Virus record (IMG/VR): IMGVR_UViG_3300042923_000622
Span: 1-35,772 of that record
Source of the DNA: a virus
DNA length: 35,772 nucleotides
Direction: 5' to 3' (one strand)
The notes under the pieces were generated by a model. That model was not told where the DNA came from. It searched no databases and worked only from the letters and a program-made list of their open reading frames with translations. The position numbers and the translations under genes are program-made. Shown one piece after another: positions 16,465 through 25,079 of the stretch (within the stretch, counting starts at the first letter, position 1; each line of letters opens with the position of its first letter).

Positions 16465-17735
16465 TGAGCTATGCAGATGATATATTAAATGAATCAAGTG
16501 CTAAGAAAATGAGAGAGCTTATATCAAAAGGTATTAATGAAAATAAGGGAATAGCTGATGGCGCCTCTTCAACTGCAAGTAATGCTGTAACCACAGCCAA
16601 TGCAGCTAAGAATACTGCAGATAATGCTAGTAGTAGAGTTGATAATATAATAGCAAATAGTGGCTCTAGTGAAAGTACAGAGGTTATAGATAGTTTACAT
16701 GATAATGTGAACAATATAACCTATGGACATCTAGGTGAAAGATTGGATGCACATAGTGCGTCTTTGGCAGATATGACGACTAAATTCACAGATAGAATAT
16801 TTAAACCAAAATTTTGTGTAAGCACTTACTGGGGACAAAACAACGATAACTATGGTTCATATTCTTCACATAGCAGAAGCTCAATGGATACTGATATTAG
16901 TGGTTGGAAGAGTGCCGGTGTAGAAGGTATAGTTGTAACAATTCATATTGCTTATAACTATAATACAAAATTATTTTATGTTTGTGAAACTTTATTAGAT
17001 ATTGATTATGGCATATCACAAATACAAGCAAATGATATGACAGTTAATTGTATTAAACTACACAATAATTTTACGCAAGCTGAAATAACAGATGCAGGAG
17101 ATAGTAATTATCAATCACAATGGTTAGCATTTATAACAAGCATTGGAACTAGATATCAAAATAGCAGTATACCAATATTTACTGTTATGAATGAATTTAG
17201 CATTATTTATAATGATAGTGGACACATGTCATTTGTTATCAATTGTATTAACACGGCAAAAGGATTAGGTTATAAAGTTGGAATAACCACAAGAAATGTT
17301 GATACAGAATGGTTTAATATGCCTAGTGGTATAGCTACTATTTTAGATTATATAGGAATTAACTTTTATCCTATACTTACAAACAAGGGAAATAATTCAA
17401 CATATTCAGATTGTTTAAATGGTTGGCTATCACAGACTTTTATGGATAAAGTTAAATACTTAGTTGATACCTATCCAAATGCAAAATTTATAGTTTCAGA
17501 ATGTGGTGTACAAGACTATTATGTTGCTTTGTCAAAACCAGAAAACTATTCTTGGAATTCTGAGGATATGGTTTTACAAAACGGATTGGTTCAGTCCATG
17601 TTTATGTTAGGATTATTTGAGTATTTAAATTCTGAGATGATTGCACAAGTATGGTGGTGGTATGGGATAACAAATAATGCAAATACAAATAAATTAATAA
17701 ATCATTATATAGGAGGTAATAGTTATGGGTTATAA
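16464..17735 (+). CDS. Tail-associated glycoside hydrolase (clan GH-A-like)
   Basis: 423 residues from GTG 16464, overlapping Dit by one base. Residues 1-105 form a helical Ala/Asn-rich attachment region. From about 112 a TIM-barrel glycosidase begins (PKFCVSTYWGQNNDNYG). The pair of catalytic glutamates expected in clan GH-A is visible: IPIFTVMNEFS (acid/base) and FIVSECGVQ (nucleophile), and the barrel ends with VWWWYGI. It resembles GH113/GH53-like barrels. Inferred role: a baseplate depolymerase that cleaves a cell-wall or capsular polysaccharide during adsorption. Substrate unknown. It overlaps the next gene. Confidence 0.8.
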   Translation: MSYADDILNESSAKKMRELISKGINENKGIADGASSTASNAVTTANAAKNTADNASSRVDNIIANSGSSESTEVIDSLHDNVNNITYGHLGERLDAHSASLADMTTKFTDRIFKPKFCVSTYWGQNNDNYGSYSSHSRSSMDTDISGWKSAGVEGIVVTIHIAYNYNTKLFYVCETLLDIDYGISQIQANDMTVNCIKLHNNFTQAEITDAGDSNYQSQWLAFITSIGTRYQNSSIPIFTVMNEFSIIYNDSGHMSFVINCINTAKGLGYKVGITTRNVDTEWFNMPSGIATILDYIGINFYPILTNKGNNSTYSDCLNGWLSQTFMDKVKYLVDTYPNAKFIVSECGVQDYYVALSKPENYSWNSEDMVLQNGLVQSMFMLGLFEYLNSEMIAQVWWWYGITNNANTNKLINHYIGGNSYGL

Positions 17736-18525
17736 TACAAAATTAATTGATACTAGTATGACAACTATGCAAAGACGATTATGCTCAACAGCCCCAGTAA
17801 CCTCTGGTAATAATAATATATTATATGCTCCATTGTTAAAAGTACCTTTATATAACGCAGGAGCTAACCCAATAATTGTTTCTGATTCTAATAATTATTT
17901 GTTTAGAGTTATTTGTTATGACAGGTATGGTAACTTTGATAGTATATTAGTATCTATAATTTCAAATTCAGATAATACAAAATGGCGTATAGAAAGAAAA
18001 TCAAATTTATTTCAGTTGAAATTGGATAATGATGGAATAAATCTAATATTATATGGAAATGCTTATAATTATTATTCCTATATAGAAGTATTTTTAATAA
18101 GAAGTTTAGGTGCAGGGTATATAATACCTTTATCATATAGACCATTTACAGTAAGTTCATTTATAAATTCCCAAGATAGTATATTAACATATAATGTATT
18201 ACCTACTGATAAAAGTAACAGTATTACATTAGGCACTAATTTATCAACGACAGCTAATTTCCAAACTTTTATTACTGTTCATGGAGATAATTTAGTCAAT
18301 GTCATATTTGATGTAACATCAAGCGTTGCTTTAACGTCTGGAACAACATTGGGAACAGTGCCTAACAATATAAAACCTTCAGTAAATGTTTCGTTTCCTG
18401 TAGCTTTTACCCCTGGAGGTACAATCCAAAGTGGTTATGGTTTTCTCTATAATAATGGTAGTATTCAGCTTTTTGGAGTATTAAATGCTACTAGAGTTAT
18501 GGCTAATTTTAGTTATACTTTATAA
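17725..18525 (+). CDS. Putative tail fibre/receptor-binding protein
   Basis: 266 residues, beta-rich with many Asn, Ser and Thr and almost no long helices. The C-terminal half (GTTLGTVPNNIKPSVNVSFP; GSIQLFGVLNATRVMANFSY) looks like a trimeric beta-sandwich head domain of baseplate receptor-binding proteins. ATG 17725 overlaps the glycosidase stop, with GGAGGT 11 bases upstream. Located in the baseplate region, so a cell-binding role is inferred. No family was recognised with certainty. Confidence 0.55.
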   Translation: MGYNTKLIDTSMTTMQRRLCSTAPVTSGNNNILYAPLLKVPLYNAGANPIIVSDSNNYLFRVICYDRYGNFDSILVSIISNSDNTKWRIERKSNLFQLKLDNDGINLILYGNAYNYYSYIEVFLIRSLGAGYIIPLSYRPFTVSSFINSQDSILTYNVLPTDKSNSITLGTNLSTTANFQTFITVHGDNLVNVIFDVTSSVALTSGTTLGTVPNNIKPSVNVSFPVAFTPGGTIQSGYGFLYNNGSIQLFGVLNATRVMANFSYTL

Positions 18526-18601
18526 TAGATTAAATTAAAAAAAGTGCAATTATAAATCTTCTTTTTACAAACATGAGGAAAGTTAAATTTTGATTCATAA
18601 A

Positions 18602-18647
18602 TTGTTTGTAATTATACATTATGTTATTATGTATAATATGTTACAAA
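18602..18647 (+). promoter_or_regulatory. Promoter with long inverted repeat for the polymerase gene
   Basis: TTGTTT (18602-18607), 17 bases, TATTAT (18625-18630) form a good sigma-A-type promoter. It is overlapped by an inverted repeat, ATTATACAT (18611-18619) with ATGTATAAT (18629-18637), extended outward by TTTGTAA (18605-18611) and TTACAAA (18641-18647). This could be an operator. It lies 83 bases before the Wzy-like gene, in an otherwise non-coding AT-rich gap (18526-18712). Confidence 0.6.
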
Positions 18648-18712
18648 TGATGTTCACAGATATGAATAGAGATTTAATTAAAAAATATTAACAATAAAAG
18701 GGAGAAATTTAT

Positions 18713-19930
18713 ATGACACACCGTTCAATCAGCAAAAAAAGTCTATCTGAAATAATATATATAATTGGATTTTCTATATATATTATTTCAGATGTCCTTA
18801 AGACAACTATGTTTACAACGCATATACCTAATTCAATATATACATTATTACATATTTTTGCAGTAAGTATTGTATTTGTAAAAATAATTGCATTTAATAC
18901 TTATACATTTAAACGAATAATAATATATATGGTCTTGGGATTTTGTGCACTTTTAATATATTTTTATTCAAAGTACTTTGATGTTATAGCTTTAACGGTA
19001 ATACTAATAGGAGCTCAAAATATATCATTAAAAAAAATCGTAAAAAGTTATTTTAGTATAACTACTTTTATAGTTATACTTGCAATTATATCATCTAAAT
19101 TAGGAATAATAGAAAATTTACAATATTTACGTTTAGATGGGACAGTACGAGAGTCATTTGGTATTGTATATACTACCGATTTTTCTGCACATATATTTTA
19201 TTTAATTCTATCGTATTGTTATATTAAAAAAAAGAAAGTATCATATTTTGATATTTTAACATTTATATTTTTAGGAATATTTGTATTCAAATATTGTGAT
19301 GCTAGACTAGATACAATAAGTATCATTTTAACATCGTTAGTCTTCTTATGGATTAGAATTAAATCTAAATTTAAATTTGGTAAAATTTCAAAAGCTTTAT
19401 TAGTTTATTCGTTACCAATTTGTATTGTTATTTCTATTGGTGCAACACTTGCATATAATCATAATCAATATAACGATAAACTTATATTTTTAAATGAAAT
19501 TCTTTCAGGTAGATTGTCTTTAGGTAGTTATGGAATTAACACATATGGATTTTCGTTATTTGGTCAACCAATAACTATGTTTGGAAACGGAGGAGCTGTT
19601 GAACAAATTAGTAATTATTTTTATATAGATTGTTCATATCTTCTAATAGCTCTAAGAAATGGGACGGTTTTCCTTTTGACAATATGTACATTACTTGTGT
19701 TGGGCTGCAAGGGACATATTAAGAATGGAAATATTAAATTACCATTGATTATTGGTTTAATTGCAATAAATAGCATGGTAGCACATCATTTTCTAGATTT
19801 AGCTTATAATCCATTTATTTTAATGATTGCTACACCCGTAGAAGCAGAAATATATGAAGTATTTACTAAATATAAATTTAGAACCAAGAGCATTAACAAA
19901 ACAAGTATACCGAAAGAGAATTTAGCTTAA
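18713..19930 (+). CDS. Wzy/O-antigen polymerase-like membrane protein (moron)
   Basis: 405 residues with about ten to twelve hydrophobic segments and a basic C-terminus. The large loop after the middle contains EILSGRLSLGSYGINTYGFS, LFGQPITMFGNG and YFYIDCSYLLIALRNGT, followed by VAHHFLDLAYNPFILMIATP. This is the pattern of Wzy-type polysaccharide repeat-unit polymerases of Gram-positive capsule loci. Predicted role: joining surface polysaccharide units differently in the lysogen (serotype conversion, receptor masking). It has its own promoter and terminator and is even more AT-rich than its tail-gene neighbours, which indicates an acquired cargo gene in the tail operon. Ribosome site AAAGGGAG. 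The family call is moderately secure; the effect on the host is inferred. Confidence 0.78.
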   Translation: MTHRSISKKSLSEIIYIIGFSIYIISDVLKTTMFTTHIPNSIYTLLHIFAVSIVFVKIIAFNTYTFKRIIIYMVLGFCALLIYFYSKYFDVIALTVILIGAQNISLKKIVKSYFSITTFIVILAIISSKLGIIENLQYLRLDGTVRESFGIVYTTDFSAHIFYLILSYCYIKKKKVSYFDILTFIFLGIFVFKYCDARLDTISIILTSLVFLWIRIKSKFKFGKISKALLVYSLPICIVISIGATLAYNHNQYNDKLIFLNEILSGRLSLGSYGINTYGFSLFGQPITMFGNGGAVEQISNYFYIDCSYLLIALRNGTVFLLTICTLLVLGCKGHIKNGNIKLPLIIGLIAINSMVAHHFLDLAYNPFILMIATPVEAEIYEVFTKYKFRTKSINKTSIPKENLA

Positions 19931-19964
19931 TTTATAGTAGGATAATAGGGTGCAACAAACTTAT

Positions 19965-19997
19965 AAAGAGTTTTAGAGAAATCTAAAGCTCTTTTTT
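19965..19997 (+). terminator. Terminator of the polymerase gene
   Basis: A 13-pair stem (19965-19977 with 19982-19994; one G-T pair) with a GAAA loop, ending in a T run. It closes the Wzy-like transcription unit 35 bases after its stop and stands directly before the Tal ribosome site. Confidence 0.8.
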
Positions 19998-20021
19998 AAT
20001 GCTCAAAAAGGGGGTGATATT

Positions 20022-21968
20022 ATTTATAAAGTAATTTTAATTAACGGTACAGAACAAACTATTGTGCATTATCCTGCACCAGATAAAAATACACCTAAAT
20101 TTACAAAGCTACAATTAAACCGTAAAAAATCTGTAGCCAAAAAACTAACCCTTACTATTCCTAAATTTAATCCAGGTTTTAATAAAATATATGACTTAGT
20201 TACATTAATCAAAGTTATAGATACTAGAAATAATGAGGTTAGGTTTGAAGGTAGGGTTTTAAGTTCTCCAAATAGAATGGATAACCAAGGAAGATTCTAT
20301 AAAGAAGTTACATGTGAAGGAGAACTTGCGTATTTAAATGATACTAGAGCTAGATATTGGGATTTAACAGGACTATCAGTTAAAGATGCCCTACAACTTC
20401 TTATAGATAGCCATAACGGGCATGTTACCAGTGATAAGAAATTTGTATTAGGAACTGTAGATGTCACTGGTGTTTTAGCTGTACAGACTAATTTTGAGAA
20501 CACATTAAACTTTATAATAGATAAGTTTGTAAATAAATTTGGTGGTGTTTTAAGCGTCAGAAAAGAAAATGGAGTAAGGTATTTAGACTACACAGGTCTT
20601 ATAGGCCAGCAAAGCTCTACAACCATTCATTTAGGCTACAACATGAAAGATATGATGATTGAAAATGACGTTACCAATATAGCCAGTAGAGTTATTCCAG
20701 TAGGCAAAGATAACCTAACCATAGAAACAGTTAATGGCGGTAAAGACTACCTAGAAGATGTCACTACGGTAGCACAGGTTGGAATAGTAGAACAGATAGC
20801 TGATTTAAAAGATATTTCAGATGTGAATGCACTTAAAGCGTCAGGACAGGAATACTTGGATAATGCCAAGAAAGCTAAGATTAAATTACAGATTACTGCC
20901 TTAAATCTAAGCGTATTAAACCTTAATATAGATGATTTTGTAGTTGGAAATGACTATAAAGTTATAAATGAAGTTATGAATATAAATGATTGGTTCACTG
21001 TTATTGAAACGGACGAGGATTTACTACAACCTTGGAATTCAACTCTTACTATAGATAATAAGTTTGAAACCTTAACAGATAGACAAATTAATATGCAACG
21101 TGCTGCCAATGCATTAGATGCAGTTTTAACAGCACAGGGAAAACTTAATACTTTCTTCCTGCAGGGGATAATAGACACTCTTAAAAATAAATTATTAGCT
21201 AGTGGAGCTTATCAACATGCAGAAGTATTAGAAGATAAAGGCTATTTGTTAGAAAACACAGATGCAACCAGTCCAGATTATGGAGCTATGTATTTAGGGC
21301 CTGGTATTTTTGCTATAGCTGCTAACAAGATAGGTAATACTTGGAACTGGAGAACCTTTGGAACTGGCAAGGGCTTTGTAGCAGATCTTATTGTGGCAGG
21401 GCTTTTAGTTGGGGGTAAAGTTACTTTTAATTTAGATCAGGGGACTCTTCTCATAGGAAATTCCACTACAGACTATCACTTATATTTTGATGGTACTGAC
21501 TTAAAATTAGTTGGTAGAGATTATAGTTTTGATGGCCAAACTTTCACTCTTGGCAAAACTGGTGACACAGCAAAACATACTAAGGATTATTCACAATATA
21601 CACACACTGATGGAACATCAACTAAAATATCCGCAGATGGTTTGCAACATATAAATGGTATCACTAAAAAAACTTATCATTATCTAACCTATAAAGGAGC
21701 TGCCACTATTGCTAATTATGAGAAGAAAACAATAACTCTTCCTGATGAGTTTAAAGGGAAGGATTTTACTGTGACAGTAACTATTAAAAGTTATGATTGT
21801 GATGGTACATTTTTAACAAATCAAGGTTTACAAAGCACGGAAAACCATACTAATGGAACTTTTGATGTGACTATATGGATTGTAAAAGCCACTCAAAATG
21901 CTGATGGTGTTACATGGACATTTAATCAAAATGGAAATGTGGATATTGAATATATAGTAATAGCTTAG
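20022..21968 (+). CDS. Tail endopeptidase/tail-associated lysin (Tal)
   Basis: About 648 residues. The coding pattern starts before the first standard start codon (GTG 20064): the frame reads YKVILINGTEQTI directly after the strong site GGGGGTG (20010-20016), with ATT codons at 20019 and 20022 and no ATG/GTG/TTG. I therefore place the start at ATT 20022. The first 350 residues match the prophage endopeptidase tail family (VHYPAPDKNTPKFTKLQLNR; FTVIETDEDLLQPWNSTLTI). The rest is beta-structured and ends in a small fibre-like domain. It forms the tail tip and probably acts on peptidoglycan. It follows the polymerase terminator, so its upstream border is where the cassette was joined. Confidence 0.8.
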   Translation: MYKVILINGTEQTIVHYPAPDKNTPKFTKLQLNRKKSVAKKLTLTIPKFNPGFNKIYDLVTLIKVIDTRNNEVRFEGRVLSSPNRMDNQGRFYKEVTCEGELAYLNDTRARYWDLTGLSVKDALQLLIDSHNGHVTSDKKFVLGTVDVTGVLAVQTNFENTLNFIIDKFVNKFGGVLSVRKENGVRYLDYTGLIGQQSSTTIHLGYNMKDMMIENDVTNIASRVIPVGKDNLTIETVNGGKDYLEDVTTVAQVGIVEQIADLKDISDVNALKASGQEYLDNAKKAKIKLQITALNLSVLNLNIDDFVVGNDYKVINEVMNINDWFTVIETDEDLLQPWNSTLTIDNKFETLTDRQINMQRAANALDAVLTAQGKLNTFFLQGIIDTLKNKLLASGAYQHAEVLEDKGYLLENTDATSPDYGAMYLGPGIFAIAANKIGNTWNWRTFGTGKGFVADLIVAGLLVGGKVTFNLDQGTLLIGNSTTDYHLYFDGTDLKLVGRDYSFDGQTFTLGKTGDTAKHTKDYSQYTHTDGTSTKISADGLQHINGITKKTYHYLTYKGAATIANYEKKTITLPDEFKGKDFTVTVTIKSYDCDGTFLTNQGLQSTENHTNGTFDVTIWIVKATQNADGVTWTFNQNGNVDIEYIVIA

Positions 21969-21984
21969 AAGGGAAGTGAATTAA

Positions 21985-22257
21985 ATGCCATCATTAGAAG
22001 AAATGGAAAATAAAATGACCATATTCTATTATAAAAGTAATGGGGATATATATTCTTTAGCTACTGGAATTCAGGAATTAAATGTTTTCTTTGGGGATCA
22101 CGCAACAGACTTAAGTTTAATTTTGGATTCTGTAACGCTGGATAAAGATATGAATGTTATAAATAATTCTAGAAATTTTAAAATTAATACTGCTAGTAAA
22201 ACATTAGAAGTATTAGCAAGTGCAATAAATATAAGTTATCCAATAGCATCTACTTAA
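21985..22257 (+). CDS. Small baseplate/tail protein
   Basis: 90 residues (PSLEEMENKMTIFYYKSNGD; YSLATGIQELNVFFGDHATD). ATG with GAAGGGAAG upstream, 16 bases after Tal. It is predicted to be beta-rich; no known family recognised. The position between Tal and holin suggests a small tail-fibre or tail-tip accessory. Its stop codon lies in the loop of a terminator hairpin. Confidence 0.6.
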   Translation: MPSLEEMENKMTIFYYKSNGDIYSLATGIQELNVFFGDHATDLSLILDSVTLDKDMNVINNSRNFKINTASKTLEVLASAINISYPIAST

Positions 22258-22269
22258 GTAGGTGTTTTT
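22247..22269 (+). terminator. Weak terminator between tail and lysis genes
   Basis: CATCTAC (22247-22253), loop TTAA, GTAGGTG (22258-22264), then five T. One pair is T-G. It could lower read-through into the lysis genes. Confidence 0.55.
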
Positions 22270-22290
22270 ATTATATTCAGGAGGTGCAAT

Positions 22291-22680
22291 GTGAAAAGAC
22301 GTATATTTAATGGTATAGCAGCGGGGATAGGAGGTGTGTTTACGTATATTCTTGGTGGGTGGGATACTCCTTTAAGAGTACTGTTTTGGTTTATGTTTAT
22401 AGATTATTTAACTGGTCTTATAGGTGCGGTATATCAAAATAGATTAAATAGTAAGGTTGGCTATAAAGGTATAGCAAAGAAAATATCTATCTTAATAGTA
22501 GTTGTAGTCGGAGTGCTCTTAGATAGATTAATAAATGATAATGTATGGGTTTTCCGTTCCCTTGTTTGTTATTTCTATATAGCAAATGAGGGAATTTCTA
22601 TTTTAGAGAATATAGGTAAAACAAGAGTTCCTTTACCACAGAAATTAATTAGTGTTTTAGAACAGTTAAAAAAGAAATAA
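22291..22680 (+). CDS. Holin, TcdE/phage_holin_4 family
   Basis: 129 residues from GTG 22291 (AGGAGGT upstream). Three hydrophobic segments are visible: near 10-30, 32-52 (LFWFMFIDYLTGLIGAV) and 66-84. The family motif YLTGLIGAVYQNRLNSKVGYKGIAKK is that of toxin-secretion/phage-lysis holins such as TcdE. It forms membrane lesions that release the amidase. It lies directly before the amidase gene. Confidence 0.9.
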   Translation: MKRRIFNGIAAGIGGVFTYILGGWDTPLRVLFWFMFIDYLTGLIGAVYQNRLNSKVGYKGIAKKISILIVVVVGVLLDRLINDNVWVFRSLVCYFYIANEGISILENIGKTRVPLPQKLISVLEQLKKK

Positions 22681-22697
22681 GAGAGGATATGGTTTAA

Positions 22698-23516
22698 ATG
22701 AATATTATTAATTCAAATTTACAATTTAGAACTAATCAATTAGCTTATGGAAACAAGCCTGACACTATAGTTTTGCATCATGCAGAAGCTTCACATTGCA
22801 CAGTACAAGAGGTTCATCAATGGCATCTAGCTAATGGATGGGCAGGAATAGGATATCATTACTTTATTGATAAGGAAGGTAATATCTATACTGGTAGACC
22901 AGAAGGAGCTACAGGTGCTCATTGCCCTGGTGAAAATAATCACTCCATAGGAATTTGTGTTGAAGGTGAGTACATGAAAGAAACAATGCCGGAAGCACAA
23001 AAGAAAGCAGTAATTGAGTTAAGTATTTATATTAAGAATAAATACGGTATAGGTAAAGTAGGTGGACATAAAGAATTTTATTCTACAGACTGCCCTGGAA
23101 CTAACTATCCACTAGCAGAAATTAAGAATGCTATTCTTGGAGGAAATGTTACAACTATAGCAGCTTCTCCACAGCCAACACCTGTTAATGACGGTACTTG
23201 GAATGGATATAACATGTATAAAACTAAAAAGGTACAATGGTTAGTTAATGGTCTTGGATTAACCAGATTAGATGTAGATGGAAAACCAGGAACATTGTCA
23301 ATTGAAGCTTTTGAAAAATTACCGGTTGCAAAGTATTCTAATTACCATAATGACGCATACACAGATGTTATATGTCAACTTTTAGGCATAGCAACTCCTG
23401 CAGGTTATTACTACAACAGATTTGTAGAAAGTAAAGTAATTGAGTTTCAAAAGGCTCATGGCTTAGTAGCAGATGGTGAGGTTGGAAGAAATACCTTATT
23501 AGCATTATTAAGATAA
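22698..23516 (+). CDS. Endolysin: N-acetylmuramoyl-L-alanine amidase
   Basis: 272 residues. The N-terminal amidase_2/PGRP domain (about 1-150) has the zinc ligands in TIVLHHAEASHC and FYSTDCPGTNYP and the conserved WHLANGWAGIGYHYFIDKEG. After a Thr/Pro linker (AASPQPTPVND) the C-terminal half carries two short peptidoglycan-binding-like repeats (KKVQWLVNGLGLTRLDVDGK and VIEFQKAHGLVADGEVG). It cuts the bond between muramic acid and the stem peptide at host lysis. No signal peptide, so release depends on the holin. Confidence 0.93.
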   Translation: MNIINSNLQFRTNQLAYGNKPDTIVLHHAEASHCTVQEVHQWHLANGWAGIGYHYFIDKEGNIYTGRPEGATGAHCPGENNHSIGICVEGEYMKETMPEAQKKAVIELSIYIKNKYGIGKVGGHKEFYSTDCPGTNYPLAEIKNAILGGNVTTIAASPQPTPVNDGTWNGYNMYKTKKVQWLVNGLGLTRLDVDGKPGTLSIEAFEKLPVAKYSNYHNDAYTDVICQLLGIATPAGYYYNRFVESKVIEFQKAHGLVADGEVGRNTLLALLR

Positions 23517-23541
23517 CTCTTTTCATAGGGTTATCTTTTTT
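23511..23541 (+). terminator. Terminator after the endolysin
   Basis: AGATAAC (23511-23517) pairs with GTTATCT (23530-23536), followed by a T run. The endolysin stop codon lies within the first arm. Confidence 0.75.
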
Positions 23542-23577
23542 AATATCAAAAATAAATTAAAAGGATGGTAATGTAAA

Positions 23578-24132
23578 ATGATAAGTACAGAATTATTAAG
23601 CATACTTGCAATCGGAGGAACAACTTTTGGAGTTCTGGGAACAACACTTGGAGCAATTCCTTATTTCAGTAAAAAGGGTAATGGTGATGTAGCTTTAAAT
23701 AAGGCTCAAAGCGTAGTAAATAGTGCTGATAAGATACTGGCTGTGGCAAATGATGTGTTACCTAATAACCCTGTAGTAAATATTTTAGATGTGGTAGAAA
23801 ACTGGGCAAAAATAGCCGTAGGAAATGCAGAACAGTTATACCATGCAAAAGACATCTCTAAGGATGATAGAGCCAAGGTTGCCGAGGGTGTAGTGTTAAA
23901 TGTCTTACAGGAATTAAAGATTAATGTAGATGATAAAAGAAAGGCCTTAATAGATGCTACAATCAAAAATGCAGTTAATGATCTTGGCCATGAGCCAGTG
24001 ACAGAAGCACAGAAGACAGCTCAATTACAACAAGTACAGACTCAAAGTGCCCAGTTAACACAAGAGAATGCAGCTCTTAAACAGAAGCTTACTACAATTC
24101 AGAGTGCTGCTACAGTTCAACAAGCTCAATAA
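23578..24132 (+). CDS. Holin-LLH-like membrane protein
   Basis: 184 residues: an N-terminal membrane segment (ELLSILAIGGTTFGVLGTTLGAIPYF), a helical middle resembling the superfamily 6 holin (Holin_LLH) region (NWAKIAVGNAEQLYHAKDIS; VLQELKINVDDKRKALIDAT), and a Gln-rich coiled tail (QTQSAQLTQENAALKQKLTT). It may act as a second holin or as a lysis regulator. It has its own ribosome site (AAAAGGATGG) and a terminator on each side, so it may be expressed as a separate unit. Confidence 0.75.
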   Translation: MISTELLSILAIGGTTFGVLGTTLGAIPYFSKKGNGDVALNKAQSVVNSADKILAVANDVLPNNPVVNILDVVENWAKIAVGNAEQLYHAKDISKDDRAKVAEGVVLNVLQELKINVDDKRKALIDATIKNAVNDLGHEPVTEAQKTAQLQQVQTQSAQLTQENAALKQKLTTIQSAATVQQAQ

Positions 24133-24139
24133 CAATCTT

Positions 24140-24170
24140 AAACCTAGGGATTTTCTCTAGGTTTTATTTT
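24140..24170 (+). terminator. Terminator at the end of the lysis module
   Basis: AAACCTAG (24140-24147) pairs perfectly with CTAGGTTT (24157-24164) around a 9-base loop, followed by TATTTTTA. It marks the end of the late operon. Confidence 0.8.
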
Positions 24171-24241
24171 TATATAATTAGTCATAATAAAATTTATAAT
24201 AAATATAATTAATTGTAATCCTTTTACGAGGAGGAATTGTT

Positions 24242-24331
24242 ATGCGAAGGCATATTCATGAAAGAGTTTTACGTATCAGTGTTAATATATTTTTCCTTAA
24301 GATAGAATATAAATATACGCTAATATATTAA
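24242..24331 (+). CDS. 29-residue basic peptide with strong ribosome site
   Basis: A short frame, MRRHIHERVLRISVN then IFFLKIEYKYTLIY, preceded by the near-ideal GAGGAGGAA. The N-terminal half is basic, the rest hydrophobic/aromatic. Its stop runs into an imperfect hairpin (24331-24371) and T-rich sequence, as if it were a separate short mRNA. It could be a small toxin, a leader peptide or a signalling peptide; no homologue can be named. Confidence 0.45.
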   Translation: MRRHIHERVLRISVNIFFLKIEYKYTLIY

Positions 24332-24617
24332 AACTCCAATGACATCATGAGTTGCATCAATGGAAGAGTTTGAGTAAAACTTTTTCCTGGGTATGCCTAT
24401 AACAATAAATTAAATAACATTGAATAATTTTTCCTATATTTAGTTGGCTTTAAGCTAAACCGGCTTAAATGCTTGGTTTCACTACCCTCCCTTTTTGCTT
24501 AGCGATCCTTTCTTTATATCAATACATTTCTTAGTTTTAGAATAAATTAATTTATAAGATATATTCACTAATTACTAATATTTTGTTAAAATTTATAGTA
24601 GTTAAACAAGAGAGAAG
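24331..24617. other. Structured non-coding gap after the small peptide
   Basis: No gene seen on either strand. AAACT...AGTTT with CCAATGA/TCAATGG (one mismatch) forms a hairpin at 24331-24371. TTAAGC/GCTTAA with a 7-base loop lies at 24450-24468, followed by a G-poor, C-rich tract (ACTACCCTCCC) whose reverse strand is purine-rich and would be an RNA with GGGAGGG. An antisense or regulatory RNA is possible; no known family matched. A promoter for the next gene is probably near 24560-24600, but no clean -35/-10 pair is visible. Confidence 0.35.
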
Positions 24618-24626
24618 GTGAATATA

Positions 24627-25079
24627 ATGGAATATTTCAGAGAAACAGAAGATTGTATAAAAGCCCAGTGTAATATGTGTGGCGGAATACATAGAGTGCC
24701 AAAGAAAGATTGTACATTGCAGGATAATAAATATATCTTAAAACAGCCTATAGAATGCAAATGTGGTTATACTGCAAAGGAATTAATACCTGAGAAACCA
24801 CCTTATGAAGCGCCAAAACGAAAAGGATTTTGGGGACATTTCTTTGAAAAGAAAACGATAGATTATGAAATTATATTAAATAATAACCCGATAAGATGCC
24901 CTAAGTGTAAAAGCACACAGATAGCAGTTAATAAGAAAGGTTTTGGAGCTGGGAAGGCTATTGTAGGCGGAATGATTGGTGGTGTTGCTGGTGGGCTTAT
25001 AGGAGGTTCTATGGGAAAGAATAAAGTAATAATAACTTGCTTGAATTGTGGTCATCAGTGGAAAGCCGGGAAAAGATAA
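24627..25079 (+). CDS. Double zinc-ribbon protein with Gly-rich hydrophobic segment
   Basis: 150 residues from ATG 24627 (GAAGGTG upstream; the in-frame GTG at 24618 lies within that site). A first Cys cluster (CNMCGG...CKCG) and a second pair, CPKCKS and CLNCGHQW, form two zinc ribbons. Between the last two Cys pairs sits a Gly-rich membrane-like stretch, AIVGGMIGGVAGGLIGGSMG. It lies in the accessory zone between lysis genes and attP, so it is a candidate lysogenic-conversion or membrane-exclusion gene. Function unknown. Confidence 0.65.
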   Translation: MEYFRETEDCIKAQCNMCGGIHRVPKKDCTLQDNKYILKQPIECKCGYTAKELIPEKPPYEAPKRKGFWGHFFEKKTIDYEIILNNNPIRCPKCKSTQIAVNKKGFGAGKAIVGGMIGGVAGGLIGGSMGKNKVIITCLNCGHQWKAGKR

